A stretch of DNA of 56,524 nt, from assembly GCF_000495835.1 (NCBI RefSeq), contig NZ_AWGC01000002.1, forward strand, positions 1 to 56,524, read 5' to 3'. The stretch is from Asticcacaulis sp. AC402 (GTDB lineage Bacteria > Pseudomonadota > Alphaproteobacteria > Caulobacterales > Caulobacteraceae). Below the pieces are notes generated by a model. That model was not told where the DNA came from, made no database searches, and worked only from the letters and a program-made list of their open reading frames with translations. Of the stretch, positions 43,567-51,498 are shown piece after piece (positions within the stretch are counted from its first letter, which is position 1; each line of letters begins with the position of its first letter). The translations under genes were made by a program, and so were the position numbers.

Positions 43567-43738
43567 TTTTTCCGGCGCATGATTGAATTGTCATACCAAT
43601 CAACGCGCGTGCACTGCAAACCCGTCTTTATGCCGTGCAAATAAATGGCGGCGTTGTAAAGACGTCTCAGTGTCCGTTCTGCAAAGATGCGGTAAGTGTG
43701 GCCGATGTGGCGCAGCGGTGGTATTCGAACGGCCACAC

Positions 43739-43835
43739 AGAGGCCCCCTCCGTCTCGACGCGTTACGGACTTCGGCCTCACTTGCTCGCCATGGCACGGG
43801 CCACCCCGCACCCCATTGAAAACATGGGGAGGAGA
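43739..43835. repeat. GC-rich palindromic repeat (family 2)
   Basis: AGAGGCCCCCTCCGTCTCGA followed by CGCGTT, CTTCGGCC, CACTTGCTCGCC and a terminal CCCCAT...ATGGGG hairpin. It shares more than 25 contiguous bases with the copy at 48464. It lies between the OMP receptor start and the cytochrome c stop. Confidence 0.8.
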
Positions 43836-43857
43836 CAGGAAAAACAGCTCTATCCGC

Positions 43858-44238
43858 TTACTTCAGGCTGTTGAGATAGGCGACCAGCTTGGCGCGCTTG
43901 GCTTCGTCCTTGACAGCAATCATCATCGATGTGCCAGGCTTGGCTTTTTGCGGTGCGGCCAGATAGGTTGACACGCTCTCCCTTGTCCACTTGGTGCCCG
44001 CAGCGGCATCAGCGGTCAGGGGCTTGGAATATTTGAAGCCCGGCGCGGAGCCGATCTTGCGGCCGACGACACCATGCAGGTTCGGGCCGACACCCGCCTT
44101 GCCCCCGGCCGTCGCCGTGTGACAGGCACTGCACATCTGCTTGAAAACCACCTGCCCGTCGGCGACATCATTCGCCATAGCCGGTGAAGCCACACCCAGC
44201 GCAAGGGCGGCAACAGCAAGATATCGGGTACGCGACAT
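43858..44238 (-). CDS. Periplasmic class-I c-type cytochrome
   Basis: A 126-residue monohaem cytochrome c. Signal peptide 1-22 (ending AMAN). Haem attachment CSACH (Cys36, Cys39, His40) and a distal Met ligand in KPGTSMMIAV (Met105 or 106). GVGPNLHGVVGRKIGS is typical of cytochrome c2-like proteins. It is divergent from the iorAB-type genes with a 162-base gap. In related organisms a cytochrome c accepts electrons from membrane-side isoquinoline-oxidoreductase-like enzymes, so it may link that enzyme to respiration. That coupling is inference. Confidence 0.93.
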   Translation of the reverse strand: MSRTRYLAVAALALGVASPAMANDVADGQVVFKQMCSACHTATAGGKAGVGPNLHGVVGRKIGSAPGFKYSKPLTADAAAGTKWTRESVSTYLAAPQKAKPGTSMMIAVKDEAKRAKLVAYLNSLK

Positions 44239-44400
44239 GGGTTTCCTTTCGTGGATTGCGCAATTAAAAAACGTTGGATTATGTCATGTGTCAAGGGCAC
44301 AAATGCGACGGTGGACGAAGCGGGCGACTTCGGCTAGTTTCACCGGCGGCACCATCCGGGGGTTTATGGCGCAGGACGAACGCCGGAGCAGGAGGGCAAC

Positions 44401-44880
44401 TTGGCTTACAAACTGAACATCAATGGCAAGACGCGCGAGGTCGATGTCGATGGCGACATGCCGCTGCTGTGGGTCTTGCGCGACGAACTGAACCTGACCG
44501 GGACAAAGTTCGGCTGCGGCATTGCGCAATGCGGCGCCTGCACCATCCACCTGGATGGCGAAGCGACGCGAGCCTGCATCACGCCCGTGTCCTCGGTTGA
44601 GGGTGCGAAGATCACTACGATCGAAGGGATTTCGGCGTCTCAGATTGGGGCCAAGGTCCAGGCAGCATGGCTGGACGTCGATGTCATGCAGTGCGGCTAC
44701 TGCCAGGCCGGCCAGATCATGGCGGCCACCGCCTTGCTTAGCCAGACGCCCAAGCCGACCGATGCCCAGATTGACGAGGCCATGGAAGGCAATATCTGCC
44801 GTTGCGCCACCTATGCCCGCATCCGCCAGGCCATCAAGCAGGCGGCTGGCATGGCCACTGCCGACACGCGGGAGGTCTGA
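44401..44880 (+). CDS. iorA: [2Fe-2S] subunit of an isoquinoline 1-oxidoreductase-like molybdenum hydroxylase
   Basis: A 159-residue iron-sulfur subunit. The plant-type cluster uses Cys39, 44, 47 and 59 (CGIAQCGAC...C). The second, xanthine-oxidase-type cluster uses Cys98, 101, 133 and 135 (CGYC...CRC). It passes electrons from the Mo centre in the next gene's product. The start is a TTG at 44401 with GGAGGG upstream; no ATG fits. It lies 1 base before the large subunit start, in an operon with xdhC and mocA. Actual substrate (N-heterocycle or aldehyde) is not determined by the sequence. Confidence 0.93.
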   Translation: MAYKLNINGKTREVDVDGDMPLLWVLRDELNLTGTKFGCGIAQCGACTIHLDGEATRACITPVSSVEGAKITTIEGISASQIGAKVQAAWLDVDVMQCGYCQAGQIMAATALLSQTPKPTDAQIDEAMEGNICRCATYARIRQAIKQAAGMATADTREV

Positions 44881-44881
44881 G

Positions 44882-47062
44882 ATGGACGACAAGTTTCAAC
44901 CTTCGCGCCGTTTGTTTTTGACGGCTGGCGCAGCGGCCGGTGGCGGATTGATGCTGGGGTGGGGTGCCCAGGCCCTGACCATCGCACCGAACGTTCCACT
45001 GAGCCACTACGTCATCGTCAACCGGGCCGGCGGCGTTACCCTGGTCTCCAAGAATCCGGAGATTGGCCAGGGTATCAAGACCATGCTGCCCATGCTGATC
45101 GCCGAAGAGCTGGACGTTGCCTGGGATCAGGTCAAGATCGTCCAGGCCGATTCCGATCCCAAGTACGGCCCTCAGTTCGCCGGCGGCAGCATGGCCACAC
45201 CGATGCACTGGATTCCCATGCGCCAGACCGGCGCGGCGGCGCGGCTCATGCTGGTGACGGCCGCTGCCAACCGATGGGGCGTCAAGCCCGATGACTGCAT
45301 GGTCAAGGCCGGGGTGATCCATAACGGCGACCGAAAGATCAGCTATGGCGAGGTCGCTGACGATGCCGCCAAGCTGCCGGCACCCGATCCGGCGACGCTC
45401 AAGCTGAAGGATCCAAAGAACTTCACCATTATCGGCAAGTCGAAAAAGGGCTATGACAGCCCGAAGATTGTCAAGGGTGAGCCGATCTTCGGCATCGACA
45501 TCACTGTGCCCGGTATGGCGCATGCCGTGTTTGTCCGGCCCCCGGCCTTCGGCGCGAAGGTTGTCTCCGCCGACCTCAATGCCGCCAAGGCGATGAAGGG
45601 TGTCAAGGATGCCTTTATCCTGAAGGCCGCCGATTACGGTAACGATTGGCTGCATGGGGTGAAGGACGGGGTCGCCATTATCGCCAGCAACTGGTGGTAC
45701 GCCAACCGGGCGCGCGAGGTGCTGAACATCCAGTGGGACACCGCTTCGGGCGCCGGACACACCACGGAAACCTATGCCGCGAAAGCAAATGAGCTGTTCA
45801 AAGCCGCGCCGGCCAAGGTGACGTCGAGTCAGGGCGATGTCGATGCAGCCCTGGCCAAGGCCCACAAACAGGTCAGTGCCGACTATGGCGCACCGTTTCT
45901 GCCGCACGTCAATCTGGAGCCGCAGAACTGCACCGTTCACGTCCGGGCGGATGGCGTCGAGATATGGGCGCCGACGCAGAATCCGGGCTCGGGCCGCGAT
46001 CTCGTGGCCAAGGCGCTGGGCGTCGCCCCCGAAAAGATCACCATCCACATGATCCGCTGCGGCGGCGGCTTCGGACGCCGGTTGGAAAACGACTATATGG
46101 TCGAAGCGGCCGTCATCGCCAAAAAGGCCGGCGTGCCGGTCAAACTGACCTGGACACGCGAGGATGATATCCAGAACGACTATTACCGGCCGGGTGCGCA
46201 TGTCCGGCTGGAAGGCGGCCTGGATGCAGCCGGGCGGCTGACGGCGTTTCGTCAGCACGCCGTCACCTATACCCGCGACGGGAAGGTGGCCCAAGGCGCG
46301 GATGTCGACGCCCGCGGCATCCTGGCCGTAACAACGGCGCATAACCGCATGGCGGAATCCTATATTGAAACCCCGGTGACCACCGGTTACCTACGGGCGC
46401 CGTCCAGCAACCTGCTGGCCTTCGTCAGCGAGGCCTTTGTTGATGAACTTGCTCATGCCGCGGGCAAGGATGCTGTCGCGTTTCGGTTGGATCAGATCGA
46501 GGCGCGCCTGGCGGAGCATCCCCATACCGAGGCCGGCAATCCGTGGATCTATAATCCTGAGCGGATGCGCGACGTGTTGAAGATCGTCGCCGAACGGTCG
46601 GGATGGGGCAAGACCCAGCTACCCAAGGGTACTGCCTTCGGCGTCGCGAGCTATTTCTGCCACCAGGGCTATTTCGCCGAGGTCGCGCAGGTCAAGGTGG
46701 CGGACGGATTCTTCCATGTCCAGAAGGTCTGGGTGGTCGGCGATATCGGTTCGGTCGTCATCAATCCGAGCCATGCCGTGAACCAGGTCGAGGGCTCGGT
46801 CATCGATGGGATCGGGGAAATGTACGGCGAGATCACCTTTGCCGACGCGGCGGTCCAGCAGTCGAACTTTCACGACTTCCCGCTGATCCGCATGTCCCAG
46901 GCGCCGCAGATCGACACCCATTTTCACATCACCGGATTTTCGCCGACCGGGGTGGGCGAACCGGCCCTGCCGCCGGTCGTACCGGCGGTGGCCAACGCCA
47001 TCTTCGCAGTGACCGGCAAGCGGCTGCGCAATCTGCCCATCCGGCCAGGGGACCTGGCTTGA
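44882..47062 (+). CDS. iorB: Molybdopterin subunit of an isoquinoline 1-oxidoreductase-like hydroxylase (Tat-exported)
   Basis: A 726-residue catalytic subunit. The N-terminus [15 protein letters not shown] is a twin-arginine signal, so the holoenzyme is exported to the periplasm, probably carrying the small subunit. Molybdopterin-binding signatures are [38 protein letters not shown] and the catalytic Glu in [12 protein letters not shown]. It hydroxylates a substrate with water-derived oxygen. The gene ends in TTGA, where the TTG is the start of xdhC. The IorB subtype is distinguished from cytoplasmic xanthine dehydrogenase by the Tat signal and lack of an FAD subunit gene. Confidence 0.93.
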   Translation: MDDKFQPSRRLFLTAGAAAGGGLMLGWGAQALTIAPNVPLSHYVIVNRAGGVTLVSKNPEIGQGIKTMLPMLIAEELDVAWDQVKIVQADSDPKYGPQFAGGSMATPMHWIPMRQTGAAARLMLVTAAANRWGVKPDDCMVKAGVIHNGDRKISYGEVADDAAKLPAPDPATLKLKDPKNFTIIGKSKKGYDSPKIVKGEPIFGIDITVPGMAHAVFVRPPAFGAKVVSADLNAAKAMKGVKDAFILKAADYGNDWLHGVKDGVAIIASNWWYANRAREVLNIQWDTASGAGHTTETYAAKANELFKAAPAKVTSSQGDVDAALAKAHKQVSADYGAPFLPHVNLEPQNCTVHVRADGVEIWAPTQNPGSGRDLVAKALGVAPEKITIHMIRCGGGFGRRLENDYMVEAAVIAKKAGVPVKLTWTREDDIQNDYYRPGAHVRLEGGLDAAGRLTAFRQHAVTYTRDGKVAQGADVDARGILAVTTAHNRMAESYIETPVTTGYLRAPSSNLLAFVSEAFVDELAHAAGKDAVAFRLDQIEARLAEHPHTEAGNPWIYNPERMRDVLKIVAERSGWGKTQLPKGTAFGVASYFCHQGYFAEVAQVKVADGFFHVQKVWVVGDIGSVVINPSHAVNQVEGSVIDGIGEMYGEITFADAAVQQSNFHDFPLIRMSQAPQIDTHFHITGFSPTGVGEPALPPVVPAVANAIFAVTGKRLRNLPIRPGDLA

Positions 47063-47925
47063 TCGTAGCAGCGCCCGACTATCGGGATTTCGTGCTGCAA
47101 CACTGGCTGGACTGGCGGCGGGAGGGCAAAAGATGCGCCCTCCTGACACTGGTCGTGGCCCATGGCGGCTCTCCGCGGCCGGTCGGCAGCCAGGTGGCCG
47201 TGTGCGAGGACGGCCGCCATGTCGGCCTGATCTCCGGCGGCTGTATCGAGAAGGCGCTGGTGTTGGATGCCATCGCGGCGATCGAGCGCGAAGAGAACCA
47301 TGTCGAGCGCTATGGTGACGGGTCGCGGTTTGTCGACCTGCGCCTGCCGTGCGGATCGGGCATTGATATTGCTTTTGATGTCGGACTAGGTGTGGCGACG
47401 GTCGAGGCCGTGGTCGCGGCGCGGGCGGCGCGGCGGGAGGCGGTGCTGGAGACGGGCGGGTTTTTACGGGTTTATCCGCCGGCGCCGAGGCTGATCGCTG
47501 TCGGCCAGGGTCCGATCATGACCTCGACCTTGCAGTTTGCCGCGGCCCTGGAGATGGAGCCGGTGGCCTATTCGCCGGATCCGGATACGCTTGAGGTATT
47601 GCGGGGACTGGGATTTACCGCCCTGGCGCTGGAAGCCTTTGGCGCCACGACGTTCGATCGGCATACGGCGGTACTGACCCTGTTCCACGATCATGACCAC
47701 GAAGCTGACATTCTCGCCCGGGCAGTGACGTCGGAGGCGTTCTACATCGGGGCCTTGGGCAGCCGCCGCGCGCAGGCAGCGCGACTGGAGCGACTGGCGC
47801 TTATGGGCCTTGACGACGCGGGGGCGCGGATTAATGGACCGGTCGGACTGGATATCGGGGCCAGGACGCCGCCGGAGATTGCTCTGTCGGCTTTGGCGGA
47901 AATTGTGCAATGCTACCGGCAGTGA
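47059..47925 (+). CDS. xdhC: XdhC-family molybdenum cofactor insertion/sulfuration factor
   Basis: A 288-residue maturation protein that binds molybdenum cofactor and prepares the sulfurated form for insertion in the hydroxylase. The N-terminal XdhC/CoxI domain has [17 protein letters not shown] and [14 protein letters not shown]. The C-terminal Rossmann-like domain ends with [18 protein letters not shown] and [18 protein letters not shown]. The start is a TTG at 47059 that overlaps the iorB stop (TTGA), with GGGGACC upstream, so translation is coupled. It overlaps mocA by 16 bases. Confidence 0.9.
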   Translation: MIVAAPDYRDFVLQHWLDWRREGKRCALLTLVVAHGGSPRPVGSQVAVCEDGRHVGLISGGCIEKALVLDAIAAIEREENHVERYGDGSRFVDLRLPCGSGIDIAFDVGLGVATVEAVVAARAARREAVLETGGFLRVYPPAPRLIAVGQGPIMTSTLQFAAALEMEPVAYSPDPDTLEVLRGLGFTALALEAFGATTFDRHTAVLTLFHDHDHEADILARAVTSEAFYIGALGSRRAQAARLERLALMGLDDAGARINGPVGLDIGARTPPEIALSALAEIVQCYRQ

Positions 47926-48464
47926 TTGTGCTGGCGGCGGGGCTGTCGCGGCGTTTCGGCGATGCAGACAAGCTGATGGCGCTGCTGCGTGGCCGGCCGA
48001 TGGTGGCGCATGTATTGGACACAGTTCGGGCCGTGGAGGCGGGTCAAAGGGTGGTGGTGACCCAGGCGGGCAGCGGGGTTCTGGCGTTGGCCGAAGGGTT
48101 CGATGTGGTGGTCAATCCCGATCCGGAAGCCGGGATGGGATTGTCGATTGCCCTGGGGGTTGCGGCGTTGCGGCCGGATGTGGAGGCTGTTTTTTTTGCG
48201 CTGGGGGATATGCCATTTGTCGAGACGTCGGTGTTTGGCGTTTTGGCGGCAGTAGAGGCGGATATTGTCGTGCCGGAGTATGACGGCCGGCAGGGTCATC
48301 CGGTATTGTTTCGCCGGGCTTGTTTTGAGGAACTGCGCCGGTTGGATGGGCAGGCAGGTGCGCGGCGTGTGATCGAGAATGGGTGGTATAATGTCACTAT
48401 CTTAGGCATGCCCGGAAATGGCGGGTTGATCGATCTGGATACGCCAGAGGATTTTGACCGCTAA
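47910..48464 (+). CDS. mocA: MocA-type molybdenum cofactor nucleotidyltransferase
   Basis: A 184-residue NTP transferase. It has VLAAGLSRRFGDADKLM (nucleotide-binding loop, LAAGxSxRxGxxKLL type), ALGDMPFV (metal site) and QGHPVLF. MocA makes molybdopterin cytosine dinucleotide, the cofactor form used by IorB-like and other xanthine-oxidase-family enzymes. This fits the operon iorA-iorB-xdhC-mocA. The start overlaps xdhC. A family-2 repeat begins at its stop codon. Confidence 0.88.
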   Translation: MLPAVIVLAAGLSRRFGDADKLMALLRGRPMVAHVLDTVRAVEAGQRVVVTQAGSGVLALAEGFDVVVNPDPEAGMGLSIALGVAALRPDVEAVFFALGDMPFVETSVFGVLAAVEADIVVPEYDGRQGHPVLFRRACFEELRRLDGQAGARRVIENGWYNVTILGMPGNGGLIDLDTPEDFDR

Positions 48465-48557
48465 GAGGCCCCCTCCGTCTCGACGCGTTTCGCCAATGGC
48501 CTTCGGCCTGGCTCACTTGCTCGCCACCTCCCCATCAATGATGGGGAGGAGAAGTAA
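48464..48557. repeat. GC-rich palindromic repeat (family 2)
   Basis: AGAGGCCCCCTCCGTCTCGA, then CGCGTT, CACTTGCTCGCCACCTCCCC and the hairpin CTCCCCATCAATGATGGGGAG. It starts immediately at the mocA stop and ends 18 bases before the convergent lyase stop. It may act as a structural 3' end for both. Confidence 0.85.
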
Positions 48558-48574
48558 GAAGGCTGCTTGAGCCG

Positions 48575-51277
48575 TTACAGATACCCCGCGCCTTCGGCGT
48601 CCAAAGCCTGGGGAATAAGGGCCAGGTTAGCCGTTGCCGCGAGGCCCCATTGCGCCGCGCCGTTGGTCGAGATCGCGGGGTCCTCGTCCAGCGGATGCAG
48701 GACGTCAGAACCAGCGATCCGCGTCGTCTGAGGTTTGAGATTGGTGCGCCAACGCGGATTGTCGCCGCCCAGGAGCTCCTCCCACGCCCGTTTGGCCAGA
48801 GCCTCGTCCTTCAGTTCGCGCGCCGCATAGGCGGTTAAGCGCGAGTGGCCTTCACGCAGATTACGGCCGCGCGGCTTCTCGCCCAGGAAGGCCTCGATCT
48901 CGGTTTCGGGGGCGTTGTAGTATTTGCAGTAGTCCAGCCACACCTTCTTGTAAGCCGGGACATCGAGCAGCGGCAGCAGCTCCATATGCATCTCATAGAC
49001 GCCGAAGACGCCGTTGAGGTGCGAGATGCTGACCTTGTCGCCGGCGCCGAGGAATTTGCCTGTCTTCAGGTCGAAGGGCGCCCCGCCGGCGAACCAGCCG
49101 TATTTCATCGTGGCGATCGTATTCATGCCGTTGACGATGCGGTCGCGCCATTTGGTATCGGCGGTACGCTCCCACTCGGTGAACCAGGCTGCGATGAACG
49201 AACCCCAGCTCGTTCCGAAAGCGCAATCGACCGTGCCCGGTACCCGCTCGCGCGCCTGGCCAGTCCCCCCGGCCCTGACCTTGCGCTCAATATAGACGTT
49301 CTGCAGGCTGTTTTCGGAATTGACCAGGTCGCGCATCAGGTCGCCGGTACGCTCGTCGGCCGTCAGATAGTAGAAGAAACGACGATAGGCCGCCTGGGAG
49401 ACGCGGGGCTGTTTCGACGAGTCGCTGAAAAACTGGACACCATGGCGGGTGCCGAAACCCTTCCACGGGCCAAGGTGGTAAACGTCGGCCTCCCCCGTCT
49501 GGCGCGTCATGGCCTCAGCCATGCGGAAGACGTCGGCGCGGCCGCTGCGCAGGTAGCCGTACCACAGCATCATGTCGGTCGAGAGCTCGGAATTGTCCCA
49601 GGCAAAGCCGCCGATGTCATAGCGCCAGGCGTGGCGGTCGGCATCGTAGGTGTGCATGACGTCGCCATAGTTCCAGAAGCCGTACCATCGGTGCTGCTCG
49701 ATCTGGCTGAGATAGTAGTCGAGTTGGTAGGTGAAACGGTTTTCGATGGCCGCGCGGATCGGGGTTGAGGTGTCGGGCAGGCTCCATTCACCGAAGACGC
49801 CGGCCTGGTGCAGGCGCACCGGCGTGGTGGTCAGGCGCGGCGGGGTGGCCGTGGCCACCGCCATTTGGGCCAGGCGCGGGCGTTCCGGCGTGGCGGCCAA
49901 GGCCCAAAGCATCAGCTCGGAGGTGCGGGCAGCGCCATAGGCCCGGTCCCAGCCAGGTTCGTAGTCTTCGTAGGTGATGTCGAGGCCCTTGTTCTGGGCT
50001 TCGAACGTCTCCATGCCCCAAACCGGGCGGTAGGTGCGCATGTCCATGGCCGGACCATCCGGCGACCACAGCCAGGCGGTAACGGCCGCCTCTTCGGACG
50101 CGGCGTTGCGCACGTCCAGCCTGGTGGCGGCGCGCTGCCAGAAGTCCTTCAGGCCCAGCGTGACCCCACCGGTGGCGCCACCGGCATAGACCAGGCCCGA
50201 GGCGCGGTGGCTGCTGATGACATCGATCCAGCCGTGGCCGGGCAAGGTGCGCTTTTTGATAGAATAGCCATCAGCGGTGGATTGCGACAGGGTGAAGTCA
50301 CCCCAGGCCGGGATATGGACGAGATTGGCGCGGACGTTGGCGTTCATGCCGGCGAGGTCGGGGATGGCCCTGCCCGCCACCTGGGCCTCGCGATTGACCT
50401 TGCCGGTATCTCGACGCAGGCCTGTCAAGGGCCGAACGGCCTCGCCCCAGACGCCGCCTTCCTGTCCGGTGAAGCGGACATGGCGGTCGTAGAGTTCGTC
50501 GCGCATCGGCACGCTGGCTGTGAGACCGATGCCGCGGATGAAGTCCGTGGTCTCGTCGCCGTCCCAGATGAAGCTGTGGACGATGCGCAGGGACTCGGCG
50601 CCGGCATGGGCGTAGAGGCGGACTGAGAATGGCAGCCATTGCCGCGCACCGTCGCTGTGGTGGCCATCCAGCTTGATGACGACGCGGACGGGGCCGGCTT
50701 GCTCGATCGTGGCCCGGGTGACGACGCCGCGATGGCGGGTCTGTTTAACGGCGTCGCTGTCGTCAAGGCCCGGCGTGTCCTGGGTCAGGACGGTCAGGCT
50801 GACCGCGCCCATGACCTGTCGGCCGGCGACCGTAGCGCCGGAGATCAGAACCTCACCCCTGGTTGGGACGGTCCATTGGCGGTCGCCGCAGGTGATGGCG
50901 ATGGAGTCAGTTGTCTGGGTGACCTTGACGGACGCGGCGGGCGCGGCGGGCGTGCCAGGCTTTAATCTGTAGTTCGCCGCGGAGGCCGCGCCGGCTGCCG
51001 TCGCATGAGCCGACCATTTCAGCGAGCCGTCTGGCCAGTAGGCGATTGGCCATGACTGAACCGGCACATCGCCCAGGGCGAACTGCGTGCTGGCCTTGAC
51101 CGCCCCTAGCGGCCACGGAATGCCGAAGGTCATGCCTTCGTTGAATCCAGGCGCATCTCCGTCCAGCCAGACGATGGGAGTGTCGGGAGTTCGGGCTGCA
51201 GCCACCGCTGGAAGCGACCCGGCCACGCCAAGCGCGGCTGTAGCCGTCATGAGTTGGCGCCGGGAGAGTTCGGACAT
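48575..51277 (-). CDS. Exported exo-rhamnogalacturonan-lyase-family protein (PL26 / PcRGLX-like)
   Basis: A 900-residue secreted enzyme candidate. From the ATG at 51277 (MSELSRRQLMTATAALG, GAGGAAA upstream) it has a twin-arginine signal ending AVAAA. The N-terminal RIFT-barrel-like domain has PIVWLDGDAPGFNEGMTFGIPWPLGAV and AYWPDGSLKWSAHA, the pattern of YetA/PcRGLX proteins. An alpha/alpha toroid follows (HRWYGFWNYGDVMHTYD, WDNSELSTDMMLWYGYLRSG). The family removes disaccharides from the end of the rhamnogalacturonan-I backbone by beta-elimination. The adjoining GH78 rhamnosidase fits that. Family call is from motif recall, not a search. Confidence 0.8.
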   Translation of the reverse strand: MSELSRRQLMTATAALGVAGSLPAVAAARTPDTPIVWLDGDAPGFNEGMTFGIPWPLGAVKASTQFALGDVPVQSWPIAYWPDGSLKWSAHATAAGAASAANYRLKPGTPAAPAASVKVTQTTDSIAITCGDRQWTVPTRGEVLISGATVAGRQVMGAVSLTVLTQDTPGLDDSDAVKQTRHRGVVTRATIEQAGPVRVVIKLDGHHSDGARQWLPFSVRLYAHAGAESLRIVHSFIWDGDETTDFIRGIGLTASVPMRDELYDRHVRFTGQEGGVWGEAVRPLTGLRRDTGKVNREAQVAGRAIPDLAGMNANVRANLVHIPAWGDFTLSQSTADGYSIKKRTLPGHGWIDVISSHRASGLVYAGGATGGVTLGLKDFWQRAATRLDVRNAASEEAAVTAWLWSPDGPAMDMRTYRPVWGMETFEAQNKGLDITYEDYEPGWDRAYGAARTSELMLWALAATPERPRLAQMAVATATPPRLTTTPVRLHQAGVFGEWSLPDTSTPIRAAIENRFTYQLDYYLSQIEQHRWYGFWNYGDVMHTYDADRHAWRYDIGGFAWDNSELSTDMMLWYGYLRSGRADVFRMAEAMTRQTGEADVYHLGPWKGFGTRHGVQFFSDSSKQPRVSQAAYRRFFYYLTADERTGDLMRDLVNSENSLQNVYIERKVRAGGTGQARERVPGTVDCAFGTSWGSFIAAWFTEWERTADTKWRDRIVNGMNTIATMKYGWFAGGAPFDLKTGKFLGAGDKVSISHLNGVFGVYEMHMELLPLLDVPAYKKVWLDYCKYYNAPETEIEAFLGEKPRGRNLREGHSRLTAYAARELKDEALAKRAWEELLGGDNPRWRTNLKPQTTRIAGSDVLHPLDEDPAISTNGAAQWGLAATANLALIPQALDAEGAGYL

Positions 51278-51498
51278 GTTTCCTCGCTTATGGGCTTGGC
51301 GCTTTCCCCGGCGCGACGCGTTTCGAGAAATGAACACGTGCGCGCACAATTTGTCAACCTCAATCAAATTCGACATAAGGCTGGTCATTTCTCTAACGTC
51401 TTGATGCAACGAAGCTTTCGACGTGAGATACGGTATTTAGCTATCCGGATAGGTTGGCCGCGTAACGAACCCGTGCACGACACGCCTAAGACTCAAAG

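Noticed and set aside
43708-43737. tRNA-like pieces (GTGGCGCAGCGGT followed by GTATTCGAAC)
   Set aside because: D-arm-like and T-arm-like strings are adjacent with no anticodon arm between, and no acceptor stem pairs around them.
43635-43738. Small plus-strand frame with CPFC and WYSNGH
   Set aside because: It has a weak start, runs straight into the family-2 repeat and has no recognisable family; a decayed fragment or chance is more likely.
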